Source: Sulfurimonas sp. (GTDB lineage Bacteria > Campylobacterota > Campylobacteria > Campylobacterales > Sulfurimonadaceae). Taken from it: a stretch of DNA of 64,000 nucleotides. Below the pieces are notes generated by a model that did no database searches, had not been told where the DNA came from, and saw only the letters and a list, made by a program, of their open reading frames with translations. This document shows, piece after piece, positions 1 through 10,215 of this stretch. The position numbers and the translations under genes are program-made. The stretch lies in contig NZ_JAHYJB010000003.1 of NCBI RefSeq assembly GCF_019429335.1, positions 50,769-114,768 on the forward strand. The letters run 5' to 3'. Each line of letters starts with the position of its first letter. The first letter of the stretch is position 1.

Positions 1-107
1 AGAAAAAACAGCACAATAGTGCTTGAATGAGCATCTTTTCCTTTTCTATATATATACTGAAACTCCTTATGCAGCTTCAGCGTATAGAAATTTCCTAAAC
101 TGACAAT
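1..107 (-). CDS. rnpA: Ribonuclease P protein component, partial (C-terminus beyond left edge); start codon uncertain
   Basis: Minus-strand frame reads (I/V)[33 protein letters not shown], typical of the RnpA N-terminus, directly downstream of and overlapping rpmH out of frame. No ATG/GTG/TTG in frame after the upstream stop; ATT at 107-105 or CTG at about 83 are the options. Confidence 0.75.
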   Translation of the reverse strand, partial: MVSLGNFYTLKLHKEFQYIYRKGKDAHSSTIVLFF

Positions 108-229
108 TTTTTACGACCCTTAGCACGACGACGGTTAATTATACGACGGCCATTTTTTGTTGACATTCTCAATCTGAAACCGTGAGTTGATTTTCTCGGT
201 TTTCCATGAGGCTGGTATGTTCTTTTCAT
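95..229 (-). CDS. rpmH: 50S ribosomal protein L34
   Basis: Manual translation [44 protein letters not shown], canonical L34. Too short for the ORF track. Confidence 0.98.
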   Translation of the reverse strand: MKRTYQPHGKPRKSTHGFRLRMSTKNGRRIINRRRAKGRKKLSV

Positions 230-302
230 AGACACATCCTTCTTTAAATTAAGTCCGCAATATTACAAAAAAGTTACTTAAAGCGTGGTTAAGGTTCTAT
301 TT

Positions 303-656
303 TTACCTGATAATATAATCTTTTAGAGTATCTCCGCTAGATTGCTCAAACGAAGTCGCAATGTCAAAGAGTTTCTCTTTTAGCCCAACATGGCAATCTC
401 TGCACTCCTGAATTACATCATGCTCTTTTACTTTTGCTTTGTAAATTTTAGACATCGGATGACACCCGAAACAGTCTGCACCGCAATCTGCCATCTTGTT
501 TGGTTCGGCTTGATGACAGTTTATACATGTAAGCATCGGTTTGTGTCTTAAATCCTCGTTTATTGTCGGAATAAGACCTGGATGACATGACATGCAATCA
601 CCGGTACATGCAAAGACTGAGACCGAAAAACAGAGCGATAAAATTATATATTTCAT
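303..656 (-). CDS. Small secreted tetraheme c-type cytochrome-like protein
   Basis: Signal-peptide-like N-terminus; four CxxCH motifs (CMSCH, CINCH, CFGCH, CRDCH) in 117 aa. Confidence 0.8.
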   Translation of the reverse strand: MKYIILSLCFSVSVFACTGDCMSCHPGLIPTINEDLRHKPMLTCINCHQAEPNKMADCGADCFGCHPMSKIYKAKVKEHDVIQECRDCHVGLKEKLFDIATSFEQSSGDTLKDYIIR

Positions 657-663
657 ACCAAAA

Positions 664-3258
664 TTATAGCCCTGCTTCTATTTGCGATATTTTTACCTTT
701 ATCTCGCCGTCTTTAAAATCAAAATCAACATGTGAGCCCTCGACAACATTGCCCTCCAGTATGAGTTCCGCCAGTCTATCTTCAACTATCTCGTACAGAG
801 CACGCTTAAGCGGTCTAGCTCCATAAACTGGGTCAAACCCAGCCTCTGCTATGTAAGCTTTTGCATTTGGCGTCAATGTTAAGGCAATATCTCTTGAAGC
901 CACTTTTTTAGCAATTTCGCTAAAGAAGATATCAACAATTCCTACTATCTGCTCACGTCCAAGAGCGTTAAATATAACAATGTCATCCAAGCGATTTAAA
1001 AATTCAGGTTTAAACGACTTCTTCAGCTCTCCCAAAACCATCTCTTGAAGCGCATCCGAGTTTGGATTGTTTATGATTTTATCGCTTGCAATGTTTGATG
1101 TCAAAATAATAATAGTATTTGTAAAATCAACTGTAACTCCCTTGTTATCGGTCAATCTTCCATCATCTAAAACCTGCAACAAGATGTTAAATACATCTGG
1201 ATGGGCTTTTTCTACCTCATCAAAAAGAATTACGCTGTATGGTTTTCTTCTAACCGCCTCTGTGAGCTGTCCGCCCTCTTCATATCCGACATATCCCGGA
1301 GCCGCACCGACAAGACGGGAGACCGAATGTTTTTCCATATATTCACTCATGTCTATTCTTATCATAGCATCAGCGGAGTCAAACAAAAACTTAGCAAGAG
1401 TTTTAGCCGTTTGAGTTTTACCAACACCAGTAGGTCCCAAAAACAGGAAACTTCCTATTGGCGAATTGCCGCTTGATAGCCCTGCTTTGTTTCTTTTAAT
1501 CGCACGCGCCACCGCATGCGTAGCCTTGCTCTGTCCTACAACCTCTTTATTTAGCTCATCTTCTACGTTTAAAATTTTATCTTTGTCGGCTTGGAGCATC
1601 TTCTTAACAGGAATGCCTGTCCATCTTGAGACAATAGAGGCAATGGACTCCTCATCAACGCTGTTTTTTAGGAGCGTTCCCTCTTTTTGAAGCTTTTCCC
1701 AATTCTCTGTAATCTCTTTTTCCTGAGTTAGAAGTGCAGGAATCTCTCCATACTCTATCTCAGCCGCACGGTTAAACTCCGACGTGCTTTTTGCCACATG
1801 TGCTTCTCTTCTTTTTGCTTCAATCTCATTTTTTATGCTTGATATTTTTCCAAACACCTCTTTTTCATATGCAAACTGCGCCTCAAGGCTTCTAACCTTC
1901 TCCTCAACATCCGCCAACTCTTTTTTAATCTCTTCAAGCCGCTTTGTATTTGCAGGTGACTCTTCCATTTTTAGAGCCTCTTGCTCTACACGCAACTCTG
2001 ATTTTTTTATCTTTGCATTGCTTAGAGCATGCGGTTCCGACTCTATCTGCATCTTAAGCTCAGCCGCAGCTTCATCGATTAGGTCGATTGCTTTATCAGG
2101 CAAAAATCTATCTGCGATATATCTGTCGGAGAGTTTTGCAGCCGCGACCAGAGCGCTGTCTGTAATGGTTACATTATGGTGCGTCTCAAGTCTCTCTTTT
2201 ATACCGCGAAGTATCTGAAGCGACTGATTTACAGTCGGTTCACTAAGATTAATAGGCAAGAAACGTCTCTGAAGAGCCATATCTTTTTCAAAATACTTTC
2301 TATACTCTTTGAGCGTTGTCGCTCCAATGGTATGCAACTCTCCGCGTGCAAGCGCAGGCTTTAGGATATTTGCCGCATCCATGCTTCCCTCGCTCGCTCC
2401 AGCTCCGACTATTGTGTGAATCTCATCTATAAAAAGAATGATATTACCGCTCTTTTTAACCTCGTCTATTACAGCTTTTAATCTGTCTTCAAACTCGCCT
2501 CTGTATTTTGCACCTGCGATTAAAGCACTCATATCAAGAGCAATCACCTTTTTGTTTTGAAGCGATGTCGGAACTTTGCCGTCACTTATTCTCTGAGCAA
2601 GACCCTCGACGAGAGCCGTTTTACCAACCCCAGGCTCACCTAAAAGCATAGGGTTGTTTTTAGTTTTGCGGATTAGTATCTGCATCATGCGGGTAATCTC
2701 TTCATCTCGTCCAATTACCGGAGCGAGCTTGCCCTCTCCTGCCTCTTGTGTTAAATCGACTCCATACTTTTTCAAAGACTCTAAAGTCTCATCGGAGCTT
2801 TGAGAGTCTATCTTCGCGCTGCCGCGAGATGCTTCTATATTTTTAGCAAGCTCAGATATATCTATATACTTTTTCAGCAGACTAAGAAACGGCTCGTTCT
2901 TTAGATTTGCCAATATATATGTATCGACAGCCAAAAAAGAGTCTCCGTTTTTTGTCATAAGTCCGATACCGTTTTCTAAGGTTTGAACAAAATTTCTTGA
3001 TAACTTTATATTCTCTTTTGAGATAGATGATGATTTTGGCAGCTTCTCGCTAAGACTCTTTACGTCAAGCTCAATCGCGACCTTGTCAATACTCATTTTG
3101 TTGAACATCTGATTTAGCACAGAGTTTGAGTTTGTCAGCTGCGCCCATAAAAAGTGCACAGGCTCAACCTCTTGGTTTTTATTATGCAGAGCCAGCGACA
3201 CCGCCGACTCAATTGATTCACTCATATTGTTTGTTAGTTTCTCAAATATATTATTCAT
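664..3258 (-). CDS. clpB: ATP-dependent chaperone ClpB
   Basis: 864 aa; two AAA+ modules ([30 protein letters not shown]), coiled-coil middle domain, ClpN-like N-terminus. Confidence 0.97.
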   Translation of the reverse strand: MNNIFEKLTNNMSESIESAVSLALHNKNQEVEPVHFLWAQLTNSNSVLNQMFNKMSIDKVAIELDVKSLSEKLPKSSSISKENIKLSRNFVQTLENGIGLMTKNGDSFLAVDTYILANLKNEPFLSLLKKYIDISELAKNIEASRGSAKIDSQSSDETLESLKKYGVDLTQEAGEGKLAPVIGRDEEITRMMQILIRKTKNNPMLLGEPGVGKTALVEGLAQRISDGKVPTSLQNKKVIALDMSALIAGAKYRGEFEDRLKAVIDEVKKSGNIILFIDEIHTIVGAGASEGSMDAANILKPALARGELHTIGATTLKEYRKYFEKDMALQRRFLPINLSEPTVNQSLQILRGIKERLETHHNVTITDSALVAAAKLSDRYIADRFLPDKAIDLIDEAAAELKMQIESEPHALSNAKIKKSELRVEQEALKMEESPANTKRLEEIKKELADVEEKVRSLEAQFAYEKEVFGKISSIKNEIEAKRREAHVAKSTSEFNRAAEIEYGEIPALLTQEKEITENWEKLQKEGTLLKNSVDEESIASIVSRWTGIPVKKMLQADKDKILNVEDELNKEVVGQSKATHAVARAIKRNKAGLSSGNSPIGSFLFLGPTGVGKTQTAKTLAKFLFDSADAMIRIDMSEYMEKHSVSRLVGAAPGYVGYEEGGQLTEAVRRKPYSVILFDEVEKAHPDVFNILLQVLDDGRLTDNKGVTVDFTNTIIILTSNIASDKIINNPNSDALQEMVLGELKKSFKPEFLNRLDDIVIFNALGREQIVGIVDIFFSEIAKKVASRDIALTLTPNAKAYIAEAGFDPVYGARPLKRALYEIVEDRLAELILEGNVVEGSHVDFDFKDGEIKVKISQIEAGL

Positions 3259-3400
3259 TTTCTATTTCCTTGCGTTTGATTTACAGAAAATATTATATCA
3301 AGTTGAGCGACTCATTGTCAAGTATATTTAGTCTATCTTATGCATATGTGATTTTAATTTTATTTGTAATATAATTCCAAAAATATTTATAGGATTTTAT

Positions 3401-4078
3401 ATGCCAACAATTATTAATGCAATACAAAACCGTTCGTCAAAAAGGGCATTTCTGCCAAAACCGATACCGCTCGATATCCAAGAAAAAATTTTAAATGCCG
3501 CTGCAATGACGCCAAGCGGTGCAAACATGCAGCCTTGGGTAACCTACGCTATAAGCAATCAAGAGGTTCTAAAAAATATAGGTGATGCAATTATAGAGAA
3601 GATGCAAAGCGGTGTAGAGAGCGACCAGTTTATCCAGTACTATCCGCTAAACTGGAAAGCTCCTTATAGGAAGAGAAGAATAGAGACAGGTGTGGGATTA
3701 TATACTCTAATGGGCGTTGACAGAAAAGATATAGAGACACGAACAAAGATGTGGCACGACAACTTCAGGTGGTTTGGAGCACGTACTGTGTTTTTTGTCT
3801 TTACCGACAAGGCAATGATAGATGGTGCACAAGGCGCTCTTATTGATTGTGGCGCATACATGCAGACTATTATGCTTGCGGCTCAGGAGTTTGGCGTAGA
3901 AAGCTGCCCTCAAGGTTCAACTACGGAGTTTGGAAAAGTTGTAGCTGAGATACTTGAAGTTCCTCAAAATCTCGCACTTCTGTACAGCATAGTACTTGGC
4001 TACGAAGACAAGAGCGCTAAAATCAACACATATAAACCAAGCAGAGTCGATTTAACAGAAAACGTAATATTTATCTAA
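3401..4078 (+). CDS. Nitroreductase family protein
   Basis: RSSKRAFLPKPIP...AAMTPSGANMQPW and C-terminal GYED pattern typical of nitroreductases. Confidence 0.9.
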   Translation: MPTIINAIQNRSSKRAFLPKPIPLDIQEKILNAAAMTPSGANMQPWVTYAISNQEVLKNIGDAIIEKMQSGVESDQFIQYYPLNWKAPYRKRRIETGVGLYTLMGVDRKDIETRTKMWHDNFRWFGARTVFFVFTDKAMIDGAQGALIDCGAYMQTIMLAAQEFGVESCPQGSTTEFGKVVAEILEVPQNLALLYSIVLGYEDKSAKINTYKPSRVDLTENVIFI

Positions 4079-4922
4079 AACCTTTTTGCGCATATCTGCG
4101 CATCATGCTCTCGTTTCCGCTTACTCCGCCGCTGTGAATATACAAAGTCTCTTCGTTAGTCTGCTCAATTAAACACTTCCAAAGACTTGGTGCATAAATC
4201 AGGTCAAACTCAACTCCTGCAGACAAAAGTTTCTGTTGTATCTCTAAAAACTCTCTATATGGTTTTGCGAAATGGTACTTTTTTTGCGGTTCTAAAATAG
4301 TAAGATTTTTTGGTATCTCATGAAGCGCGCTCATCTGCTCTCTTAAGTAGTCGACATCACCAACGCAAGGGGTTGTATAAACTCTATACTCAGGCAGAGA
4401 GAGAGCAAGATAAAGCGCCGTTGTTCCGGTTCCTGATGGGGTGGCTAGAGATTTTACATGTAAGTTTTGCGCTCTTATCTCCTCGGCTAAAACTTCCAGC
4501 CCGAGTCTTGCTTCTTCTACCGCTCCGCCTTGATCAATAACAAACGTTTTTTCATCCAGATTAAATCTCAAAGAGGCTATAAAATCTTTATAAAACTGCT
4601 GCTCGATTTCTACATGTAGCATTCCAAGACTCTTTGCATGATAAAAATTGCCGCTTTTTTCATTTTTTTGCGCATCGCTCAGAGGTTTTGTATAGTAGAT
4701 AAACTCCCAGCCCTTGTTTTTACACATAGCGGCAATGGCGAGCATTGCATTTGACTGCGTTCCGCCGTAGGAGATAATTTTGTTAAATTGATCTGAGAGA
4801 GTTTGTAGAAGTGTATATAGTTTGCGGTATTTGTTTCCTGCTAAAAAAGGATCTATAAGATCATCTCTTTTAACATAAAAAACCCTCCCCTCTAAATCAA
4901 TTTTAGATATGGGAGAGTTCAT
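4071..4922 (-). CDS. PLP-dependent ACC deaminase/D-cysteine desulfhydrase-like protein
   Basis: VKRDDLIDPFLAGNKYRKL, YGGTQSNAMLAIA and PSGTGTTALYLA motifs of the fold type II family. Confidence 0.85.
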   Translation of the reverse strand: MNSPISKIDLEGRVFYVKRDDLIDPFLAGNKYRKLYTLLQTLSDQFNKIISYGGTQSNAMLAIAAMCKNKGWEFIYYTKPLSDAQKNEKSGNFYHAKSLGMLHVEIEQQFYKDFIASLRFNLDEKTFVIDQGGAVEEARLGLEVLAEEIRAQNLHVKSLATPSGTGTTALYLALSLPEYRVYTTPCVGDVDYLREQMSALHEIPKNLTILEPQKKYHFAKPYREFLEIQQKLLSAGVEFDLIYAPSLWKCLIEQTNEETLYIHSGGVSGNESMMRRYAQKGFR

Positions 4923-4926
4923 AAAA

Positions 4927-5757
4927 TTATTTGATTTGAGCTTTTTTCTCTAACTCTTTCATTTTTGTCATCATAACTGTTTTTGCTTTTTCCATTTTCA
5001 GTCTCTGCTCGATAAACGGTTTTACCTCAGCAAAACTTTTTGTTGTCTTTGCTTTTTTATCTTCGATATATATTACATGGTATCCGAATTGAGTCTTCAC
5101 AGGCTCTGTAGTAAACTCTTTAGCTTTCATAGAGAAAGCTTTGTCATTAAACTCAGGAACCATCTGTCCAGCAGTAAAATAACCTAAATCTCCACCCTCT
5201 GCCGCGCTTGCACATGTAGACTTCTCTTTTGCAATCTCAATAAATTTATTTTTAAGCGCGTCACCTTTGAGAGGCTTAAGTTCTGCTATAGCTTTTTTTG
5301 CATCTGCCTCTTTTTCTACTAGAATATGACGAGCATTAACGCTTTCATTTTCAACAAACTCTTCTTTGTTTGCGTCATAATATTTCTTAAGATCAGCATC
5401 TGAGATAGCAATTTTATCAACTTCTCTTTTTTGCCAAACCTGAATAGCAATCTCTTTTTTAATTCTCTCGGTTACTTCCGCGTACTTCTCTTTGTACTCT
5501 TGTGAGTCTAAAACACCGCTTTTTTTAGCATCGTCATACACAAGTTCTTTTGCAACAAGCTGCTCTAAAACCTGCTTTCTAAACTCCGCCTGTTTCTCTG
5601 TCGGAACCTGATTAAATCTGCCTTGAGTTGCAGCCATAAGTTCTCTCTCAACATCTTGTTGAGTAACAGCAGTTCCGTTGACTGTTACAAGCGTTTGTGC
5701 CATTGAGATAGTAGAGAGCATAGCTAAAGACGTTATGATTTTTGTTACTTTATTCAT
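4927..5757 (-). CDS. Periplasmic PpiC/SurA-type peptidyl-prolyl cis-trans isomerase (PEB4-like)
   Basis: Signal peptide, SurA-type N-terminal region, parvulin core (ARHILVE...GGDLGYFTAGQMVPEFNDKAFSM...QFGYHVIYIEDK). Confidence 0.92.
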   Translation of the reverse strand: MNKVTKIITSLAMLSTISMAQTLVTVNGTAVTQQDVERELMAATQGRFNQVPTEKQAEFRKQVLEQLVAKELVYDDAKKSGVLDSQEYKEKYAEVTERIKKEIAIQVWQKREVDKIAISDADLKKYYDANKEEFVENESVNARHILVEKEADAKKAIAELKPLKGDALKNKFIEIAKEKSTCASAAEGGDLGYFTAGQMVPEFNDKAFSMKAKEFTTEPVKTQFGYHVIYIEDKKAKTTKSFAEVKPFIEQRLKMEKAKTVMMTKMKELEKKAQIK

Positions 5758-5842
5758 TATATTTCCTTGTTTAATTGTAAAAATTTTAGTTTGTTAATAC
5801 TAATGATTATTAAACAAAGAGCATTTTATATATAATTGCGTC

Positions 5843-6484
5843 ATGAAAAAAGCCACAAAAGAAGAAATTAAAGAGATTCATCGACTTTTTATCGAAAATT
5901 ACAGTGATGCTGTGACAGAACTTGATTATAAAAACGCATACGAACTAGTCGTTGCAGTTGCGCTCTCAGCCCAATGTACAGATAAAAGAGTAAATATAAT
6001 AACGCCTGCTCTGTTTGAAAAATATCCGGACCCAAAAGCTTTGGCAGAAGCTAATATAAAAGAGCTAAAAGAGCTTATTAACAGTTGTTCATTTTTTAAC
6101 AACAAAGCAAAAAACCTAATTGATATGGCAAAAAGAGTAACAGAGGTTTACGGCGGTGAGATACCGATGGATGAAAAAGAGCTTGTAACACTTGCAGGAG
6201 TGGGGCAAAAGACTGCAAACGTCGTGATGATAGAGTATACGGGAGCGAATCTGATGGCGGTTGATACACACGTATTTCGCGTCTCACACAGGCTTGGTCT
6301 AAGCGATGACAATACAGCGATAAAGACAGAAGCAACCCTTGTAAAAAAGTTTAAAACCGATCTGCGCACACTTCATCAGGGAATGGTGCTTTTTGGACGC
6401 TATATCTGCAAGGCAAAAAACCCAAAATGCGATGAGTGTTTTTTGACGCAGCAGTGCAAAACAAAAGAGAGTTTCAAAGTTTAG
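5843..6484 (+). CDS. nth: Endonuclease III
   Basis: HhH-GPD: LAGVGQKTANVVM...VDTHVFRVSHRLGL; C-terminal Fe-S cysteines (CKAKNPKCDECFLTQQC). Confidence 0.97.
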   Translation: MKKATKEEIKEIHRLFIENYSDAVTELDYKNAYELVVAVALSAQCTDKRVNIITPALFEKYPDPKALAEANIKELKELINSCSFFNNKAKNLIDMAKRVTEVYGGEIPMDEKELVTLAGVGQKTANVVMIEYTGANLMAVDTHVFRVSHRLGLSDDNTAIKTEATLVKKFKTDLRTLHQGMVLFGRYICKAKNPKCDECFLTQQCKTKESFKV

Positions 6485-6519
6485 TTCAAATATGGATTAA
6501 TTTTTGCTTGAAAAGAGCT

Positions 6520-6762
6520 ATGACAAAATATCTACTCATTATCTCAACACTATTTTTATTTTCTGCATGTTTTAATAAACACGGAATTTCTGCTAAATAT
6601 TACAGCGAATGCAAAGAGTATTACGACGTTCAGGGTTACTACCATAAAGAGTGCGGCAAAGATGATATTGTCACCTATGATGAGCTCGGCAAAAAAAGCA
6701 ATGAAGTTGTTGAGTATATTGTCGGAACCGAAGAGGAGAAGCCAAAAGGGAATGTTTGGTGA
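6520..6762 (+). CDS. Small putative lipoprotein
   Basis: Internal start MTKYLLIISTLFLFSACFNK gives signal peptide plus lipobox; the longer ORF (6436) reads from nth coding sequence. Confidence 0.6.
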   Translation: MTKYLLIISTLFLFSACFNKHGISAKYYSECKEYYDVQGYYHKECGKDDIVTYDELGKKSNEVVEYIVGTEEEKPKGNVW

Positions 6763-6920
6763 GGATAAAGAGTTCCTACAAAAGAGTCCTTTCATAGCCA
6801 TGCTCGTTCACCAAGGCTTCACGGTGGGTACCCCAAATCTAGCACGACCAGAGTTGACCCTTCCGTTGCAGAATCGTTTGCTTCGTATGGCAATGAAATA
6901 TAAATGGAAAATACAAAACG

Positions 6921-7196
6921 GTTTTAGGCAGTTTAGCGAAAATCTACTCTGGTACATTGAAACAAGCTAACGAAGAAATATGAAGCAGTATGCAACAACT
7001 CTATAAATTAAAATCGCAAAATAGTTCTAGGCAGTTTGTTGAAAATGTACTCTGGTACATTGAAATAAACTAACGAAGAAATATAAAGCGGTATACAACA
7101 ACTCTATAAATTAAAATCGTAAAATTGTTCGAGGCAGTTTGTTGAAAATGTACTCTGGTACATTAAAATAAACTAACGAAGAAATATAAAGCGATT
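6921..7196. repeat. About 2.7 copies of a 103-bp tandem repeat
   Basis: GGCAGTTT anchor at 6927, 7030 and 7133 (103-bp spacing both times). Unit contains GGCAGTTTGTTGAAAATGTACTCTGGTACATTGAAATAAACTAACGAAGAAATATAAAGCGGTATACAACAACTCTATAAATTAAAATCG. Confidence 0.95.
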
Positions 7197-7904
7197 TTAT
7201 TTTATAGCTATGAAAGTTGCGAAATTTGCCCAGCGAAATACCACCTCACAGTGTGAGAAACCGCAGTTTTTTGCCATCTTAATATTTTCATCCTCGCTGT
7301 AGGGAACTAGAACATTCTCAAGCGCTTCTCTCTTTTGCATTATCTCATACTCTGAATAGCCCTGCTCTTTTTTAAAGTCATAGTAACACTCGATCAGATC
7401 TTTGTTGAGTTTTGAATGATGGCTTATAACCTTTTCGCTAAAGATAAAAATACCCTCTTTTTTTAGTGAAGCGGATATCTTCTTTACAAGCTCCTCGCGA
7501 ATAAGAGGGCGTATAAACTGAAGCGTATAGTTACTGATAAAGAGGTCAGCCTCTTTGTACTCATACTCAAGTATATCCGCGTTTGCAAGCTCAATGTCCG
7601 CCCTGAATGCTTCGCACTTCTTTCTGGCCTGCTCAAGCATAGCTTCTGAGTTGTCAAGACCGATGAGAGTTGCGCTTTTTTTTAGTTTTCTGCTTATGTT
7701 TATAAGAAGTGTTGCGGTAGAACAGCCCAAGTCATAAGCAACTCCGCCCTCTTCAAGCTGTTTTAGGGCAAAAAACTCCGTAATCTTCTGAGACTCTTTA
7801 TAAAAAGGCACACTTCTTTGAAGCATATCATCAAAGACTGCAGCGACCTCTTCATCGAACTCAAACTGTTTTTTTATCGGTTTTGTAAATACTTTATCAT
7901 TCAT
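7197..7904 (-). CDS. cmoA: Carboxy-S-adenosyl-L-methionine synthase
   Basis: SAM-binding [26 protein letters not shown]...R and [13 protein letters not shown] ending typical of CmoA. Confidence 0.92.
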   Translation of the reverse strand: MNDKVFTKPIKKQFEFDEEVAAVFDDMLQRSVPFYKESQKITEFFALKQLEEGGVAYDLGCSTATLLINISRKLKKSATLIGLDNSEAMLEQARKKCEAFRADIELANADILEYEYKEADLFISNYTLQFIRPLIREELVKKISASLKKEGIFIFSEKVISHHSKLNKDLIECYYDFKKEQGYSEYEIMQKREALENVLVPYSEDENIKMAKNCGFSHCEVVFRWANFATFIAIK

Positions 7905-7983
7905 TTTAATTTCCTAGGCTGAAATTTTAACCAAAATATTATGATACAAACCATATAATCTGCAAAAAACTAAAGGCAGACCT

Positions 7984-8328
7984 ATGGAGATAGAGACATC
8001 GCATTTAATGATGATATTTTTTATACTGCTTTTTGCAGTCAGCTTCTGGAAGATATATGCATTTTTACCCAATAAACAGCTAGAAGATGATGACACGACA
8101 AAAGAAGCACAAGAAGAGTTGCAACATTTAATGCTAAAGGTAATCAAGAAAAACGGCGGGAATCTTGAGAGCAAAAAACTTTTTGATTTAATGATTAGTG
8201 ATGAAGAATTTGATAAAAAAAAATTTTGGAGATTTAACGAAAACAGATTAAACAGAGTGCTCTCTTTATATTTTTTACAAAATCCGCATCTCAAAAATAT
8301 AGAAGACATTTATGAAGAGCTAAAATAA
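7984..8328 (+). CDS. Small single-TM protein of unknown function
   Basis: N-terminal TM segment MMIFFILLFAVSFWKIYAFLP; charged C-terminus; TATAAT about 35 nt upstream. Confidence 0.65.
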   Translation: MEIETSHLMMIFFILLFAVSFWKIYAFLPNKQLEDDDTTKEAQEELQHLMLKVIKKNGGNLESKKLFDLMISDEEFDKKKFWRFNENRLNRVLSLYFLQNPHLKNIEDIYEELK

Positions 8329-8352
8329 CATGTAGTGGCTCTACATGTTATT
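8324..8352. terminator. Bidirectional hairpin terminator between convergent genes
   Basis: Perfect 12-bp stem AATAACATGTAG-TGGCT-CTACATGTTATT. Confidence 0.75.
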
Positions 8353-8356
8353 TGTG

Positions 8357-9430
8357 TTAATTTCTACCTAGAGCATTCAGATCTGAAAAAGCACTCTCAA
8401 CTCTTTGAATCAAAGTCAGCTGACCTGCCCTAAGCCATTTTCTAGGATCGTAGTAACTCTTGTTAGGCTTCCCTTCGCCCTGTGGATTTCCAATCTGCCC
8501 CTGAAGATAATCTCTATTTTTCTCATAATACTCTTTGACGCCTATCCATGTAGCCCACTGTGCGTCAGTGTCGATATTCATCTTAATTACGCCGTAGCTT
8601 ATTGCTTCACGAATCTCTTGTAAAGTTGAGCCTGAACCACCGTGAAATACGAAACTAACAGGCTTTTCGCTAGTGCCAAATTTCTCCTCTATATATTTTT
8701 GAGAATTATCCAAAATTTTTGGAGTAAGCACTACATTACCGGGCTTATAAACACCGTGAACATTTCCAAATGAAGCGGCAATCGTAAAGTTTGAAGAAAC
8801 TTCGCTCAGCTCCTTGTATGCATAAGCTACATCTTCTGGCTGGGTATAAAGAAGCGAGTTATCTACATTTGAGTTGTCAACTCCATCCTCTTCTCCGCCG
8901 GTAACACCTAGCTCTATCTCTATGCTCATACCGATTTTGCTCATTCTCTGGAGGTACTTTTTACAAATTGCAACATTATCCGCCAAAGATTCCTCAGACA
9001 AATCGAGCATGTGAGAGGAGTAGAGAGGTTTGCCATGAGTTTTGTAATGTTTTTCACCCTCATCCAAAAGAGCATCTATCCATGGGAGAAGTTTTTTTGC
9101 CGCATGGTCTGTATGAAGAATAACGGGTACGCCGTACGCCTCTGCCATCATATGTACATGCAACGCACCTGAGACTGCACCTACAATTGCTGCCTTTTCT
9201 CCTTCATTACTTAAACCTTTTCCTGCATAGTATAATGCTCCACCGTTACTAAACTGGATAATTACCGGAGACTTTACTTTAGCCGCAGCTTCTAAAACAG
9301 CATTTATAGAATCAGTTCCCACAACATTTATAGCAGGGATGGCGAATCCGCCATCTTTTGCATACTGATAAACTTTTTGCACATCGTCACCAAACAGTAC
9401 CCCTGAATTTACAATATTTAAAACACCCAT
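8357..9430 (-). CDS. fba: Class II fructose-bisphosphate aldolase
   Basis: Zn ligands and motifs (HTDHAAKKLLPWID, FGNVHGVY, FHGGSGS); start probably MGVLNIVNSG rather than the 9496 ATG. Confidence 0.95.
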   Translation of the reverse strand: MGVLNIVNSGVLFGDDVQKVYQYAKDGGFAIPAINVVGTDSINAVLEAAAKVKSPVIIQFSNGGALYYAGKGLSNEGEKAAIVGAVSGALHVHMMAEAYGVPVILHTDHAAKKLLPWIDALLDEGEKHYKTHGKPLYSSHMLDLSEESLADNVAICKKYLQRMSKIGMSIEIELGVTGGEEDGVDNSNVDNSLLYTQPEDVAYAYKELSEVSSNFTIAASFGNVHGVYKPGNVVLTPKILDNSQKYIEEKFGTSEKPVSFVFHGGSGSTLQEIREAISYGVIKMNIDTDAQWATWIGVKEYYEKNRDYLQGQIGNPQGEGKPNKSYYDPRKWLRAGQLTLIQRVESAFSDLNALGRN

Positions 9431-9543
9431 TCTTAGACTCTTTTTATAAAATTTTTGCCTAATTGTATTACAGGCTTCATTTAAAATAACTTTCATAAAA
9501 ACTTTATTATGCTAAAATATCCAAAAAATAATCGGGAATTAAA

Positions 9544-10215
9544 ATGAGACTAACAATTGATGAGTATTGTAAATATTTTAAGATGTCTAAAGAGATGATT
9601 AACTCCAAGATTAAAGCAAAGAAATTAAACTATATTATTGAAGAGAGCAAGACCTATATAATTGTCACCAGAAGTTCGCTTGATAGAGAAAAAAGGGAAG
9701 AGATTCACCAAGAAAAAAATATGACACCAAGAGAAAATACACAGATAGCAAAACCTAAAACTACTGTTGCCACCGTTATAGCTCTTTACCAAAAAGAGAA
9801 CAGCTTTCTCAAGGGCAAAATCGCCCAGCTAGAGGCAAAAATAGACAAACTAGTAGATGACAAAGAGCAGATGCTGCGCGATGAGATAGAGAAAATCGAG
9901 CGTATATACATTACAAAAGATGCTCAGCTAAAGAATATTTTAGAGCTCATAGATAAAAAAATGAAGTTTGAAAGAGCAGATGCAACTATACTTGAAATTG
10001 AGAGCTTCAATTATCAAAGCGGGACTGAATTAGAACAGGGAGTTGTTGAGCTAAAAGAGTATCTAAAATCGCTAAATATTAAATCTTCTCAAAGAAAAAT
10101 AATTAAAAAACGATTTTTGAATGCTTATGACAACGATTCAAGAGTGATACACAAAGAAGGCAAACTCTACCTTGATTTTTCAAAATACGATTACAGTGAT
10201 TTGCTTGCTTACTAA
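9544..10215 (+). CDS. Conserved-looking coiled-coil protein with N-terminal DNA-binding-like segment
   Basis: SD-like ATCGGGAATTAAAATG; MRLTIDEYCKYFKMSKEMINSKI excisionase/HTH-like start, then coiled coil. Confidence 0.7.
   Translation: MRLTIDEYCKYFKMSKEMINSKIKAKKLNYIIEESKTYIIVTRSSLDREKREEIHQEKNMTPRENTQIAKPKTTVATVIALYQKENSFLKGKIAQLEAKIDKLVDDKEQMLRDEIEKIERIYITKDAQLKNILELIDKKMKFERADATILEIESFNYQSGTELEQGVVELKEYLKSLNIKSSQRKIIKKRFLNAYDNDSRVIHKEGKLYLDFSKYDYSDLLAY

Noticed and set aside
587-826. 79-aa plus-strand ORF between cytochrome and clpB
   Set aside because: Overlaps two well-supported minus-strand genes; no protein-like motif.
1784-2218. 144-aa plus-strand ORF
   Set aside because: Antisense shadow of clpB; Ser/Ala/Leu-rich, no motif.
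6921-7196. CRISPR array
   Set aside because: Only about three units of 103 bp that are nearly identical throughout, with no alternating short repeat and unique spacer, and no cas genes nearby.
7914-8309. 131-aa minus-strand ORF
   Set aside because: Overlaps the better supported 7984-8328 plus-strand gene (TATAAT, TM segment) and looks like an antisense reading.
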